Shown one piece after another: positions 25,318 to 35,429 of a DNA stretch of 64,000 nucleotides. This stretch comes from Hymenobacter nitidus. Its GTDB lineage: Bacteria > Bacteroidota > Bacteroidia > Cytophagales > Hymenobacteraceae. The notes under the pieces were generated by a model. The model made no database searches and was not told the origin of the DNA. It saw only the letters and a list, made by a program, of their open reading frames with translations. The stretch is from NCBI RefSeq assembly GCF_020447315.1, contig NZ_JAJADQ010000007.1, positions 248,001 through 312,000 on the forward strand, given 5' to 3'. How positions within the stretch are numbered: the first letter of the stretch is position 1; the number at the start of each line of letters is the position of its first letter. The position numbers and the translations under genes are program-made.

Positions 25318-28300
25318 ATGAGATTCCGACAATCGTTCGTGCCCGGCTGGCTGGGGCGCGCAACCTTGCTGTGGCTGCTGGCCTGGCTGGGGTGCGCCTT
25401 CGCGGCCCGGGCCCAACAGCCCCTCGACTACGCCGAATACTACGTGGATACCGACCCCGGCTACGGGCGTGGCACCCGCGTGGCTTTCCCCACGGCGGCT
25501 ATTACCCAGGACCACATTTTTACGGCCAACCTCACGGCCGCTACGCCCGGCATTCATACGCTGTATGTGCGGGTACACGCCCGCGGCGGGCGCTGGAGTC
25601 AGACGCTGGTGCGCTCCTTCTATAAGATGGGCGCCGCTTCCGGCAACGAAACCTCGCCCAACATCACCCGGGCCGAGTACTATATTGATGCTGACCCCGG
25701 CCTGGGCCGCGCGACGGCCTTGCCCGTGACGCCCACCCAGAAGCTCGACCAGGCCTACTCGCTCGACCTGAGCGCGCTGACGGCCGGCGTACACACCATT
25801 AGCGTGCGCACGATGGATGTAAACCGGCGCTGGAGCCTGACCCACACGCAGAGTTTTCTGAAGATGGGCACCGCTTCCAGTGGTGGCAGCAACGCTCCGA
25901 ACATTACCCGGGCCGAGTATTACATCGACAACAACCCCGGCCTGGGTCAGGGTATCGCCTTGGCCATTACGCCGGGCCAGAAAGTAGACCAGGCTTTTAC
26001 GCTGGACCTGAGTGCCCTGACCACGGGCGTGCACACCATCAATGTGCGCGTAATGGATGCTAATAAGCACTGGAGCCTGACGCATACCCAGAGCTTCCTG
26101 AAAATGGCCCCTACAACCGGTTCGGGCAACAACGCCCCGAACATCACCCGGGCAGAATACTACATTGACGCCGACCCCGGTTTCGGCCGCGGTACCGCCA
26201 TTGCCGTGACGCCCGGCCAGAAAGTCGACCAGGTGCAACCCCTGGATTTGAGCTCAGTACCGGCGGGCGTGCACACGCTGAACGTGCGCGTAAAAGATGC
26301 CAACAACCGCTGGAGCCTGACCCATACGCAAAGCTTCCTGAAGGTGGCTCCGGGCAACCAAGCCGGCCCGGCCCCGCTTATTACCAAGCTGCACTACCAG
26401 GTAATGCGCGGCACCACGGCCGTTACGGCCCCCGAAACCTACGTGCTGCCCGTGGCTACCCGCGCCAACAAGGTTGACGTGACTTTCTCGCCCCAGCTCT
26501 GCCTGACGGAAGCGGGCAGCTACGTGCTGCGCGTGTCGGCGGTGGATGCCAACGGCAAACCGTCGTTGGCCTACGCCCACCCGTTCAGCATTACGGCGCC
26601 CACCAAGTTCCAGCCCAACCTGCCCGACACCCTGCAGGCCTGCTCGGGCCAACCCATCACGCTGACCTCAGCGGCAGCGGGGGCCGGCAGCACTTACCGC
26701 TGGAACACGGGCGAAACGACCCAGTCGATAACCGTAACGGCGGCCGGTCGCTACTTCGTGGACGTGACCAGTGCCGGCGGCTGCGTGGGCACCGACACGA
26801 CCCGCGTGCTGTTTACCCCCGGCCCGGTAGTGAGCCTGGCCGATACCACGGCCGCCACCTGCGGCGCGACCAGCGTAACGCTGGACGCCGGCGCGGGCTT
26901 CGGCAGCTACCTCTGGAGCACGGGCGCTACCTCGCGCACCATCACCACTGCCACGCCGGGCGCTTACTCGGTTACCGTAACGGGTGCCAACAGCGGCTCC
27001 TGCTCAGCTACTGATGGCACCTACGTCGTGATTCCCCACGCCGATATTGCCCAGGCCAGCCAGACCGTGTGCGCGGGTACGCCCGTCACGCTTTCCCTGA
27101 CCGGGCCCACCAACGGCAGCATCCGCTGGAGCACGGGCGAAACCACGGCCAGCATTTCGGTGACGCCCACAGTAACCACGACCTACACCGCTACGGTGAA
27201 GGCTGGTTCCTACACCTGCTCCGACCAGGTGACCATCAGCATTGTTCCGCCACTGCCCCTGAGCCTACCCGACACGACGGCCGTGGCCTGCGGCGCTGCG
27301 AGCGTGACGCTGGATGCCGGCGCCGGCGCTTCGTCCTACCGCTGGAGCACTGGCTCCACGGCCCGCAGCATCAGCGTCAGCACGCCGGGCTGGTACAAGG
27401 TGACCGTAATGGGCGCCTGCCAGCAGTCGGACAGCACTTACGTGGTGCTGCCGAATGCCGACATCGTGCAGAACAACCAGACGGTGTGTGCCGGAACCAG
27501 TGTAAACCTAGCCTTGCGTACGCCCATCAACGGCGCTATTCTCTGGAGTACGGGCGAAACGACGGCCAGCATTGCCGTAGCGCCGACGATGACCACGACC
27601 TACACCGTGACGGTGAAAGTGGGCTCGAAAGTGTGCACCGACCAAGTGACGATAACCGTGACGCCCGCCCCGACGGTGGCCCTGCAGCCCTTTGCGGCCG
27701 TGTGTGCCAATCCCGGCAGCGTGCTGCTGACCGGCGGCTCGCCGGTGGGCGGCACCTACAGCGGCCCGGGCGTAAGTGGCGGCTACTTCACCCCAACTAC
27801 GGCCGGCGTGGGTACCCACACTATTACCTACACCTATAACCAGAGCGGCTGCCCGGCTTCGGCTACCCAGACCATTACCGTAAACCCGCTGCCGGCCGTG
27901 ACCTTCGCCGCGCCAGCGCCGGTGTGCCGCGAAACGGCTGCCTTTGTCCTCACGGGTGGAGCACCTGCGGGCGGTACGTATAGCGGTTCGGGTGTAACCG
28001 GTGGGCAGTTCAATCCGGCTGCGGCCGGCACGGGCCTGCACACGCTGACCTACACCTACACCAACGCCAGCGGCTGCTCCAGCACCGCCACCCAGAGCAT
28101 TCAGGTGCTGCCCCGCCCCGTTTTTGCCGCCAGCGACTCGCTGGTGTGCGCGGGCCAGAGCGTGACCCTGAGCGTGACGGGCGCGGGTGCCGGCGCTACC
28201 TACGCCTGGAGCACGGGTGCCACAACCAGCGGCATTTCGGCCACGCCAACGGCCCAGACGACCTACTCGGTAACAGTGACCAACGGCGCGGGCTGCACCT

Positions 28301-31300
28301 ACACGTTCAGCCAAAAAGTGCGCCTCAACCCGTACTCGGCCACGCCGGGCATGGTGAGCCAGATGCAGCCGGTAGACAATTCCAACGCCCTGAGCCTGCC
28401 GATTGCCTTCTCTTGGGCGCCGGGTACGGGCGCGGCTTCGTACGAGCTGTTTATCTGGCCCGCTGCGGGCACCCAGCCTACCCAGGCCACGGTGGCTAAC
28501 ATCAACACGCTGGCCTATACCTACGGCGGCCCGTTGCCCTACGGCCAGCAGTACAAGTGGCGCGTGGTGAGCGTAACGCCCTGCGGCCGCACCGAAGGCC
28601 CGATTCAGACCTTCCGCCTGCGTGAGCTGCCCGATATCCGCGTCACCACCATCGTGGTGCCCGATACCGTGTACGCCGGCCAGACCATGGAGCTGACTTG
28701 GAACGTGACCAACGCGGGAGCCGGCAGCACGCTGGCCCAGCAGTGGAGTGACCGGGTGTACATTTCCCAGGATTCCGCCTTCAGCAGCAGTGCTACGGTG
28801 GTAGGAGCCCGGGGCAATACGAGCTTCCTGCAGCCCAACGGCACCTACATTACCACGGCTACTTTCCCGGTGCCGTATTCGCAGGCCGGCCGCTACTACG
28901 TGTTCGTGAAAGCCGATGACTATAATCAGCTGCCGGAAACGAACGAGAACAACAACCGCCGCCGCGCCGCCGACCGGGTGCTGGTGATAGTGCCCGAAAC
29001 CCCGGACTTCGCGGTGGAAAACTTCGTCTCGCCGGCCGACAACTCGGTGGGCAACACCACGGTGCAGCTGCGCTACCGCGTGTACAACCGCGGCACGGTG
29101 GCCAGCACGGTACCCCGCGTGGATAAGTACTTCATTTCGCCGGATACCATTCAGAACATTGCCGCCAACACCGCCGAGCTGGCGCTGGGGCCCAATGCCC
29201 TGCTGATTGGCTCCCAGACCGTGACGGACACGTTGCTACCCGGCGGCTACTACCAGCGCACGGTGAGCCTGCGGATTCCGCACTCCGAGTACGGTACACG
29301 CTACTTCTACGTGTACACGGATGCCAACAACGCCGTGTTTGAAACCGCCTCGACCAATAACGCCAACGCCCCGGTGGCGGTAAACATCATTCTGCGGCCC
29401 CCGGCCGACCTGGCCCCGTTCCGCTTGTCGGTGCCGACCAACACGCTGGCCGGTACAAGCATGAGCATCACCTGGGACGTGCGGAATATTGGTTTGAATG
29501 TGCCGGTGGAAACCTACTGGGCCGACAAGTTCTGGCTGAGCAAGGATGCCACGTTCAACCCGGCTACGGCCACGGAAATCGGGGTGTACAACGTCTTCAA
29601 CGGCGACACGCTGGCTCCGCAGCGCCACTACCGGCGCACCATTGCCCTGAACATTCCCAACGGCATGTCAGGCCAGTACTACGTGTACGGCAAGGCGGAT
29701 TTCGTGCAGAATAAGGAAGGCGGCAACGTGTTTGAGTACACTTACGAAGGCAACAACCTGATCCGCTCGGCCAGCCCGGTTACCATCGGGCTGACCTACG
29801 CCGACCTGGCCCCGGCCGCCTTCACTGGCCCGAGCACGGTGGATGCCTTCGAAACCTTCACGGTGAACTACACCATCCGCAACACCAGCAACGCCGTGGG
29901 CAACGCCACCGGCACCTGGAACGACGTGGTGTATCTGCACCAGCGCAATGGCGGCAACGTCTATTGCACCACGCTGGGCACGGTTTCGCACGTCGGCCCG
30001 CTGGCACCGGGCCAGACTTACACCGGCTCGATGACCCTTACGATTCCGCGCTGGGTGGACCCGGGTGAGTACGACCTCGTGCTCAAAACCGACGCCAACG
30101 GCAGCGTGTACGAGTACGACTTCGAGACCAACAACGAGCAGCGCCTAGCCTTCACCTACCGCTACTCCGACGACCTGCGCGTAACGGCCCTGACCACGAC
30201 CGGCACGGCCTACTCGGGCCAGTCGGTGCAGGTAAACTGGACCGTCGACAACCAGGGCGCCTTCCGCACCCTGGCTACCGGCTGGTACGACCAGGTGTTC
30301 CTCTCGCGGGACAACGTGCTGGACAACTCGGATTTGAACCTCTCCACGGTGCAGCGCAACAGCGACCTGCCGGTGGGCGGCAGCTACGCGGCTTCGGCCA
30401 CGGTGAAGCTCCCGCACGGCTTGCAGGGCAGTTTCTACGTCATTGCCAAAACCGGCAACCGCAACTACTGGACCTGCGGCTACACCAGCTCCCCGGTGCT
30501 GGTGGATACCAACCTGGCCAACAACGTGCGTACGGTGGCAATGCCCATCACGCTCACGCCGCCCGCCGATTTGGTGGTGCAGTCGGTTACTTTCCCGACC
30601 GACGTGGTGGCCGGGCAGCATGTGCAGATTCCGTTTACCATCAAAAACCAGGGCGCCGGCGCTACGCTGGAAGGCAACTGGAACGACGGTATCTACGTGA
30701 ATACGGCCCCCACCGTGAACGGCGCCACCCGCATCGGCAACTACAACCGCGTGGGCAGTCTGGCCGGTGGCGCGTCGTACTCGACGCTGCTGAACGTGAC
30801 GATTCCGGCCTATCTGTCGGGCAACTACTACATCTTCCTCGTGGCCGACAACTCGCAGAGCAACGGCTACTCGCCCTCCACGCTGTGGGGCGGGGCGGTG
30901 CAGTACGGCACGGTATACGAGCACGAGCAGGAGCTCAACAACATCGAGCAAGGCAGCCTGCTGATTCGGGTGCCGCAGCCCGCCGACCTGGTAGTAACTG
31001 CCGTGGCCGTGCCCGGCAACAAGAAGCTGGGTGAAACCATGACGGTGCACTACTCGGTGAAAAACCAGGGGGCCAACGCCGCCGTAGGCTTGCTCAAGGA
31101 CGGCCTGTTCCTCTCCCAGGACTTGGTAGTGGACGGCGCGGTGGATAAGCTCTTCGGCTCCAGCACCCGCAACCTGACCATTCAGCCCAACCAGACCATT
31201 ACCGGCGTGGTGAAAAGCCACGTGCAGGCCATTGAGCCCGGTACCTACAACGGGCTGATGGCTACCAACCTCTTCGACGATATCTACGAAGGCCCGGCCA

Positions 31301-34300
31301 ATAACAACAACGTGCTGGCCGCCGGCAATCAGCTGAATATCGGCGTGGATGAGCTGGCTTTGCGCACCAATACCGCCTTCAAGCTCGACCTCGACTCGCT
31401 GGTGTATTACAAGGTGACGCCGGGCGCGGATAAGGACATGCTGCTTAAGCTGACCAGCAACCAGCAGTTTGGTCAGAACGAGGTGTACGTGGCTCACAAC
31501 CGCGTGCCCACGCCGGCCAGCTACGACTTTATCTACACCGACCAGGTGAGCCCCAACCAGGAGCTTCTGATTCCGACCACCCAGGCCGGACCCTACTATA
31601 TCCTGGTGAAGACGCCCTACGTGTACGCCGGTCTGCAAACGGCCACTTTGTATGCCGATACCCTCGGCTTCCAGGTGCGCTCCATCACCGCCGACCGGGT
31701 GGGCCAGGGCCGCGTGACCACGCAGGTGCTGGGCGCCGGTTTCCGCAAGGGTATCACCCGCTTCTTCCTGACTAAAGGCAGCAGCCCGACCGTCGTGGCC
31801 GAAGCCCGGGTGCTCAAGTTCCGCAGCAGCGTGGAGCTGACCCTGCGCTGGCAGCTCGATTCGGTGGCCGTGGGCCAGTACAACGTGGTGGCCGAAAACG
31901 GCACCAAGCGCGTGCAGCTCACCAACGGCCTGACCGTGGAGCCCCGCCGCGCCCTGTCGGTGGACTTTGCCACTATCATTCCGAAGACCATCCGGGCCGG
32001 TACCAGCGGCAACTGGACCTACTTCCTGAAGAACACCTCCAACGTGGACGTGCCGTATTGGGAGTTCCAGTACAACCTGCCGCCCGGCTCTAACCCAGTG
32101 ATTACGCACACGCCCAACGTGCGCAAGAAGTCGGATTTCCACGCCGGGGCGGGCTCCAATACGCCCAACAACCGCCTGGAAGACGGCCTGACCGAGGTGC
32201 TGCCCTTCGTGGCCCAGGATCTGGTGCCCGATGAGGTAATTCAGGTGAACATCCGCCTGACGCCCCAGCGCGTGGGCCAGTACCCCGTGGTTTGGAACCA
32301 GGCCGCCATGACCGAGGAATGGTATTCGCGCCAGACCCTGGACCACATCGGCCGCTACCGGCAGGCCGTACTGGCCGAGCCGGCTAAGTACCAGACCAGC
32401 GTGGTGACTTTGGCTACCAACGCCACAGCCTGGCAGGACAGCCTGCAGAATTACTACGCCAAGGCCGGCTTGCTCGACCGCAACTGGATTGGCCGCAACG
32501 CCCGCACGGGCTACACGGCCAAGTCGGAAACCGTCAGCATCCCCGGCGGCATCTGCGGCGACTACGGCATCACCGAGTGTCCCCGCTCGTTCCGGCCGGA
32601 TCCGTTCAGCGCCGTGGGCTACCCGTCGGCGCTGATTGGCTGCGCCGACTCGATTGTGTTTACCTACAAAGGCCGCGGCCTCTCGTGCACCGAAGTAGTG
32701 GGCTCCAGTGACCCCAACCTGATTGTGGGGCCCGACGGGCTCGGCAAGCGCAAGATGGTGGGCGTGCAGCAGACCCTGAACTACCAGGTGCAGTTTGAGA
32801 ATGACCCCCTGATTGCCACCGCGCCGGCCCAGGTCGTGCGGGTGCAGGTGCCGCTGAGCAGCGCCTACGAGCCCCGCTCGTTCCGCGTCGGCTCCTTCGG
32901 CTGGGGCAAGTTCAGCTTCGACGTGCCCCAGAACACCTCCACCTACACCCGCACCCTCGACCTGCCCGACTCCCTGGGCTACGACGTGCGCGTGCTGGGT
33001 ACCATCGACGTGGTAAACCGCCGCCTGCTGTGGCAGTTCGAAACCATTGACCCCGCCACCGGACTCGCGCCGGAAGACCCCAACAAGGGCTTCCTGCTGA
33101 TTAACGACTCCACCGGCCGCGGGCAGGGCTTCGTCAACTACCTCATCAGCGCCTCGGCCAATGCCTTTACCGGCGACACCTTGGCTTCCCAGGCCAGCAT
33201 CGTGTTCGATACCAATGGGGCCATCAAAACGAACCGCTGGTGGAATATTCTGGACGGAGCCGCCCCGAGCAGCCGCGTGAATACGCTGGCCGCCCGCCAG
33301 GCCAGCACATCGGTGCAGCTTAGCTGGACCGGCGGCGACGACCCCAACGGCTCGGGCCTGCGTAGCTACGCCCTGTACGTGGCCCGCGACAAAGGTGCTT
33401 TCGAGCAGGTTGAATCCAGCCTCTCCGGCAACTCCTACACCTTCATGGGGGAGCCCGGCGTGCGCTACGACTTCTTCACCCTGGCCACCGACAGCACCGA
33501 CAACCGTGAGGCCATGAAGCTCGTCGGCGACACGTACACCGTCATCGACGATCAGCTGGAAGTGTTTGACCTGGTACGCAACCAGTGCCTCACCACCGAT
33601 ACCATCGTCAGCACCGGCTCGGGCCAGTGGCAGCGCCTGTATAAGGATGGCAAAGTGGTAGCGGCTCTCAACGACCGGGGCCGGGCCCTGGGCAAGGTGG
33701 CCGTGCAGTTCAGCATTCTGGAAGGCTCGCCTACCCGGGCTATGAACAACATGGAAGTACTGGACCGTAACTGGCACGTAGTGGCGCAGAACCCCTTCGT
33801 GGGTGGCGCGGTAGATGTACGCTTCTACGGCCTCAAAACCGAGTTTGACCGTCTCAAAGCGGCCAACGACGGCGACGCCAACGACGTGCAGAAGCTCTCT
33901 GACCTGCGCCTGACCCAGTACAGTGGCCCCAACGAGGACTGCGTGCTGAGCAACAACACGCTCAGCGGCCCGACTTCGGAAGTGCGCCTGCTCACCCCAA
34001 CGACCACCGCCGGCGATACGGAGAACTACTTCGTCACGGAAGTCACGGTGGCCGACCATTTCTCGGAGTTCTACCTCAATGGCCCGAGTGCTCCCCTGCC
34101 CGTGCAGCTGACCCGGTTCACTGCCACGCTGCAAGGCAAAGCGGTGGCCGTGCGCTGGAATACGGCCCAGGAGCGCAACAGCCGCTACTTCGCGGTAGAA
34201 GCTACCAACGACCCACGAGCTGGTTTCCGGGAAATCGGGCGCGTGAATGGCAAAGGCACCAGCACTACAGCCAGTAACTACGAGTTGCTCGACTACGAGC

Positions 34301-34659
34301 TGCCCACGGTCGGCGGTTTGCGCTACTACCGCCTGCGGCAGGTCGACTACGACGGCACCACGGCTTACTCGCCCGTAGCCACCGTGATGCTGGAGCCAGC
34401 CAAGCTGCAGGTGCAGGCTCACCCGAACCCCTTCCGTGGCTCGGAGCTGGAAGTCAGCATCGAGTCGCCGGAAGCTGGCACTGCCGAGCTGCGCCTGGCA
34501 GACCTGGCCGGCCGCGTGGTGCTGACCCGCTCCGTGAAGCTCAGCGCCGGTGCTACCACGGTAGCGTTGCCCGAGCTGGCGCGTCTGCCCGTTGGCATGT
34601 ACCTGCTCACCACCAAAATGGGTGACACGGTACAGCAGCAGAAGCTGGTGAAAGAGTAA
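25318..34659 (+). CDS. giant surface protein with CARDB and Ig-like domains and a T9SS sorting tail
   Basis: The 3113-residue product has a signal peptide (to about 33, ending ARAQQ). Next are four 80-residue repeats (about 35-354; core ITRAEYYIDADPGLGR ... RWSLTHTQSFLKM) plus a diverged fifth, then Ig/PKD-like modules (about 440-1000; motifs YLWSTGATSRTI, VCAGTPVTLS). Seven CARDB adhesion-type modules start near residues 1106, 1232, 1364, 1497, 1619, 1752 and 1891. A DUF11-like region with SSDPNLIVGPDG follows at about 2460, then an Fn3-like part. The C-terminus (about 3037 on; HPNPFRGSELEVSIES ... GMYLLTTKMG) is a type A T9SS signal. It should be exported by T9SS and attached to the cell surface or released, probably as an adhesin. 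No enzyme domain was seen. Confidence 0.9.
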   Translation: MRFRQSFVPGWLGRATLLWLLAWLGCAFAARAQQPLDYAEYYVDTDPGYGRGTRVAFPTAAITQDHIFTANLTAATPGIHTLYVRVHARGGRWSQTLVRSFYKMGAASGNETSPNITRAEYYIDADPGLGRATALPVTPTQKLDQAYSLDLSALTAGVHTISVRTMDVNRRWSLTHTQSFLKMGTASSGGSNAPNITRAEYYIDNNPGLGQGIALAITPGQKVDQAFTLDLSALTTGVHTINVRVMDANKHWSLTHTQSFLKMAPTTGSGNNAPNITRAEYYIDADPGFGRGTAIAVTPGQKVDQVQPLDLSSVPAGVHTLNVRVKDANNRWSLTHTQSFLKVAPGNQAGPAPLITKLHYQVMRGTTAVTAPETYVLPVATRANKVDVTFSPQLCLTEAGSYVLRVSAVDANGKPSLAYAHPFSITAPTKFQPNLPDTLQACSGQPITLTSAAAGAGSTYRWNTGETTQSITVTAAGRYFVDVTSAGGCVGTDTTRVLFTPGPVVSLADTTAATCGATSVTLDAGAGFGSYLWSTGATSRTITTATPGAYSVTVTGANSGSCSATDGTYVVIPHADIAQASQTVCAGTPVTLSLTGPTNGSIRWSTGETTASISVTPTVTTTYTATVKAGSYTCSDQVTISIVPPLPLSLPDTTAVACGAASVTLDAGAGASSYRWSTGSTARSISVSTPGWYKVTVMGACQQSDSTYVVLPNADIVQNNQTVCAGTSVNLALRTPINGAILWSTGETTASIAVAPTMTTTYTVTVKVGSKVCTDQVTITVTPAPTVALQPFAAVCANPGSVLLTGGSPVGGTYSGPGVSGGYFTPTTAGVGTHTITYTYNQSGCPASATQTITVNPLPAVTFAAPAPVCRETAAFVLTGGAPAGGTYSGSGVTGGQFNPAAAGTGLHTLTYTYTNASGCSSTATQSIQVLPRPVFAASDSLVCAGQSVTLSVTGAGAGATYAWSTGATTSGISATPTAQTTYSVTVTNGAGCTYTFSQKVRLNPYSATPGMVSQMQPVDNSNALSLPIAFSWAPGTGAASYELFIWPAAGTQPTQATVANINTLAYTYGGPLPYGQQYKWRVVSVTPCGRTEGPIQTFRLRELPDIRVTTIVVPDTVYAGQTMELTWNVTNAGAGSTLAQQWSDRVYISQDSAFSSSATVVGARGNTSFLQPNGTYITTATFPVPYSQAGRYYVFVKADDYNQLPETNENNNRRRAADRVLVIVPETPDFAVENFVSPADNSVGNTTVQLRYRVYNRGTVASTVPRVDKYFISPDTIQNIAANTAELALGPNALLIGSQTVTDTLLPGGYYQRTVSLRIPHSEYGTRYFYVYTDANNAVFETASTNNANAPVAVNIILRPPADLAPFRLSVPTNTLAGTSMSITWDVRNIGLNVPVETYWADKFWLSKDATFNPATATEIGVYNVFNGDTLAPQRHYRRTIALNIPNGMSGQYYVYGKADFVQNKEGGNVFEYTYEGNNLIRSASPVTIGLTYADLAPAAFTGPSTVDAFETFTVNYTIRNTSNAVGNATGTWNDVVYLHQRNGGNVYCTTLGTVSHVGPLAPGQTYTGSMTLTIPRWVDPGEYDLVLKTDANGSVYEYDFETNNEQRLAFTYRYSDDLRVTALTTTGTAYSGQSVQVNWTVDNQGAFRTLATGWYDQVFLSRDNVLDNSDLNLSTVQRNSDLPVGGSYAASATVKLPHGLQGSFYVIAKTGNRNYWTCGYTSSPVLVDTNLANNVRTVAMPITLTPPADLVVQSVTFPTDVVAGQHVQIPFTIKNQGAGATLEGNWNDGIYVNTAPTVNGATRIGNYNRVGSLAGGASYSTLLNVTIPAYLSGNYYIFLVADNSQSNGYSPSTLWGGAVQYGTVYEHEQELNNIEQGSLLIRVPQPADLVVTAVAVPGNKKLGETMTVHYSVKNQGANAAVGLLKDGLFLSQDLVVDGAVDKLFGSSTRNLTIQPNQTITGVVKSHVQAIEPGTYNGLMATNLFDDIYEGPANNNNVLAAGNQLNIGVDELALRTNTAFKLDLDSLVYYKVTPGADKDMLLKLTSNQQFGQNEVYVAHNRVPTPASYDFIYTDQVSPNQELLIPTTQAGPYYILVKTPYVYAGLQTATLYADTLGFQVRSITADRVGQGRVTTQVLGAGFRKGITRFFLTKGSSPTVVAEARVLKFRSSVELTLRWQLDSVAVGQYNVVAENGTKRVQLTNGLTVEPRRALSVDFATIIPKTIRAGTSGNWTYFLKNTSNVDVPYWEFQYNLPPGSNPVITHTPNVRKKSDFHAGAGSNTPNNRLEDGLTEVLPFVAQDLVPDEVIQVNIRLTPQRVGQYPVVWNQAAMTEEWYSRQTLDHIGRYRQAVLAEPAKYQTSVVTLATNATAWQDSLQNYYAKAGLLDRNWIGRNARTGYTAKSETVSIPGGICGDYGITECPRSFRPDPFSAVGYPSALIGCADSIVFTYKGRGLSCTEVVGSSDPNLIVGPDGLGKRKMVGVQQTLNYQVQFENDPLIATAPAQVVRVQVPLSSAYEPRSFRVGSFGWGKFSFDVPQNTSTYTRTLDLPDSLGYDVRVLGTIDVVNRRLLWQFETIDPATGLAPEDPNKGFLLINDSTGRGQGFVNYLISASANAFTGDTLASQASIVFDTNGAIKTNRWWNILDGAAPSSRVNTLAARQASTSVQLSWTGGDDPNGSGLRSYALYVARDKGAFEQVESSLSGNSYTFMGEPGVRYDFFTLATDSTDNREAMKLVGDTYTVIDDQLEVFDLVRNQCLTTDTIVSTGSGQWQRLYKDGKVVAALNDRGRALGKVAVQFSILEGSPTRAMNNMEVLDRNWHVVAQNPFVGGAVDVRFYGLKTEFDRLKAANDGDANDVQKLSDLRLTQYSGPNEDCVLSNNTLSGPTSEVRLLTPTTTAGDTENYFVTEVTVADHFSEFYLNGPSAPLPVQLTRFTATLQGKAVAVRWNTAQERNSRYFAVEATNDPRAGFREIGRVNGKGTSTTASNYELLDYELPTVGGLRYYRLRQVDYDGTTAYSPVATVMLEPAKLQVQAHPNPFRGSELEVSIESPEAGTAELRLADLAGRVVLTRSVKLSAGATTVALPELARLPVGMYLLTTKMGDTVQQQKLVKE
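25420..26379 (+). repeat. four in-frame 240-bp tandem repeats inside the giant gene
   Basis: Repeat units start at 25420, 25660, 25900 and 26140. The three later units open with AACAT[CT]ACCCGGGC and align without indels; the first is diverged. Each encodes an 80-residue beta-rich module. Confidence 0.85.
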
Positions 34660-34677
34660 CTTCTGACACCCGGAAGT

Positions 34678-34714
34678 AAAAAAGCCCGTCCGCAACTGTG
34701 GACGGGCTTTTTGT
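34678..34714 (+). terminator. terminator of the giant surface-protein gene
   Basis: AAAAGCCCGTCC and GGACGGGCTTTTT pair around a 9-nt loop 19 bp after the stop codon, followed by a T-rich run. Confidence 0.9.
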
Positions 34715-34786
34715 TTGTAAAAACTAGGGCTGTCATCCTGAGTAGGGGAATGCCAGATGAAGAGCGACAAGTAGTTTTTATTATCC

Positions 34787-35341
34787 CTAGGCCCGCATCG
34801 GCACCAGAATGAACGTACCGCGCAGGCACTGCCGAAACCCCTGGCGCTGGTTGTCGCGCTTCAGATCGGCGGTGCGGTAGCGGTGGTTCAGGCCCCGCTC
34901 ACTGACAATCATAATGGTGTAGCCGCGGCTGCGCACCAGGTAGCGCCGGGCGTTGGCGGGCTGCACGGAGGAGCCGTCCGCTTCCGGGTCGGGGCCTGCC
35001 GGTGCCGCGAAGGCCGAGGCGGAATAGTGCGCCGGCCAGGTTGTGCGGGCAATGATGTCGTGGACCTGCCAGAGGTGGCGCACTGCGGCGCGGGCACCCA
35101 CTGCCTCGCCGCAGTGCCGACAGATGCGGGCATCGGTGAGCATGGCCTGGCGCTTCTGCTGCAGCTCGCGCACTAATTCGGGCAGCTCGGCCTGGGCCCG
35201 GCGGCGACGCACCACCTGCGTCACGGCCGAAAATAGCTCCCCTTCACTTACGCCATACTTACGCTGCACGATGTGGAGCGTATGGGCGCTCAGCATGTCG
35301 AAGGCCAGCAGATCAGCAAGGTCGGTGAGAAGAGTGGGCAT
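34787..35341 (-). CDS. hypothetical protein with C2H2-type zinc-finger-like motif
   Basis: The 184-residue protein is mostly helical and basic. Residues of about 74-94 read CRHCGEAVGARAAVRHLWQV and a following His, giving the spacing C-x2-C-x11-H-x4-H of a C2H2 zinc finger. An N-terminal helical part (residues 1-70) contains LVRELQQKRQAMLTDAR. The C-terminal third (RRYLVRSRGYTIMIVSERGL) is strand-rich. Nucleic-acid binding is a possible role, but no known family was recognised. It is convergent with the giant gene and followed upstream by the hydrolase gene on the same strand. Confidence 0.65.
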   Translation of the reverse strand: MPTLLTDLADLLAFDMLSAHTLHIVQRKYGVSEGELFSAVTQVVRRRRAQAELPELVRELQQKRQAMLTDARICRHCGEAVGARAAVRHLWQVHDIIARTTWPAHYSASAFAAPAGPDPEADGSSVQPANARRYLVRSRGYTIMIVSERGLNHRYRTADLKRDNQRQGFRQCLRGTFILVPMRA

Positions 35342-35429
35342 GGAAGAGCTATAAGCAGCAGCCCCGCCGACAAGTTCCGTTTCCGGACGTGCCAGCGGGG
35401 CTGCGTAGTAGGGGCGGCCGGGGCCGAAG

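Noticed and set aside
30145..34770. A 1541-codon minus-strand open frame
   Set aside because: It is antisense to the giant T9SS protein, has shadow-like composition rich in His, Val, Arg and Gly, and has no recognisable domain.
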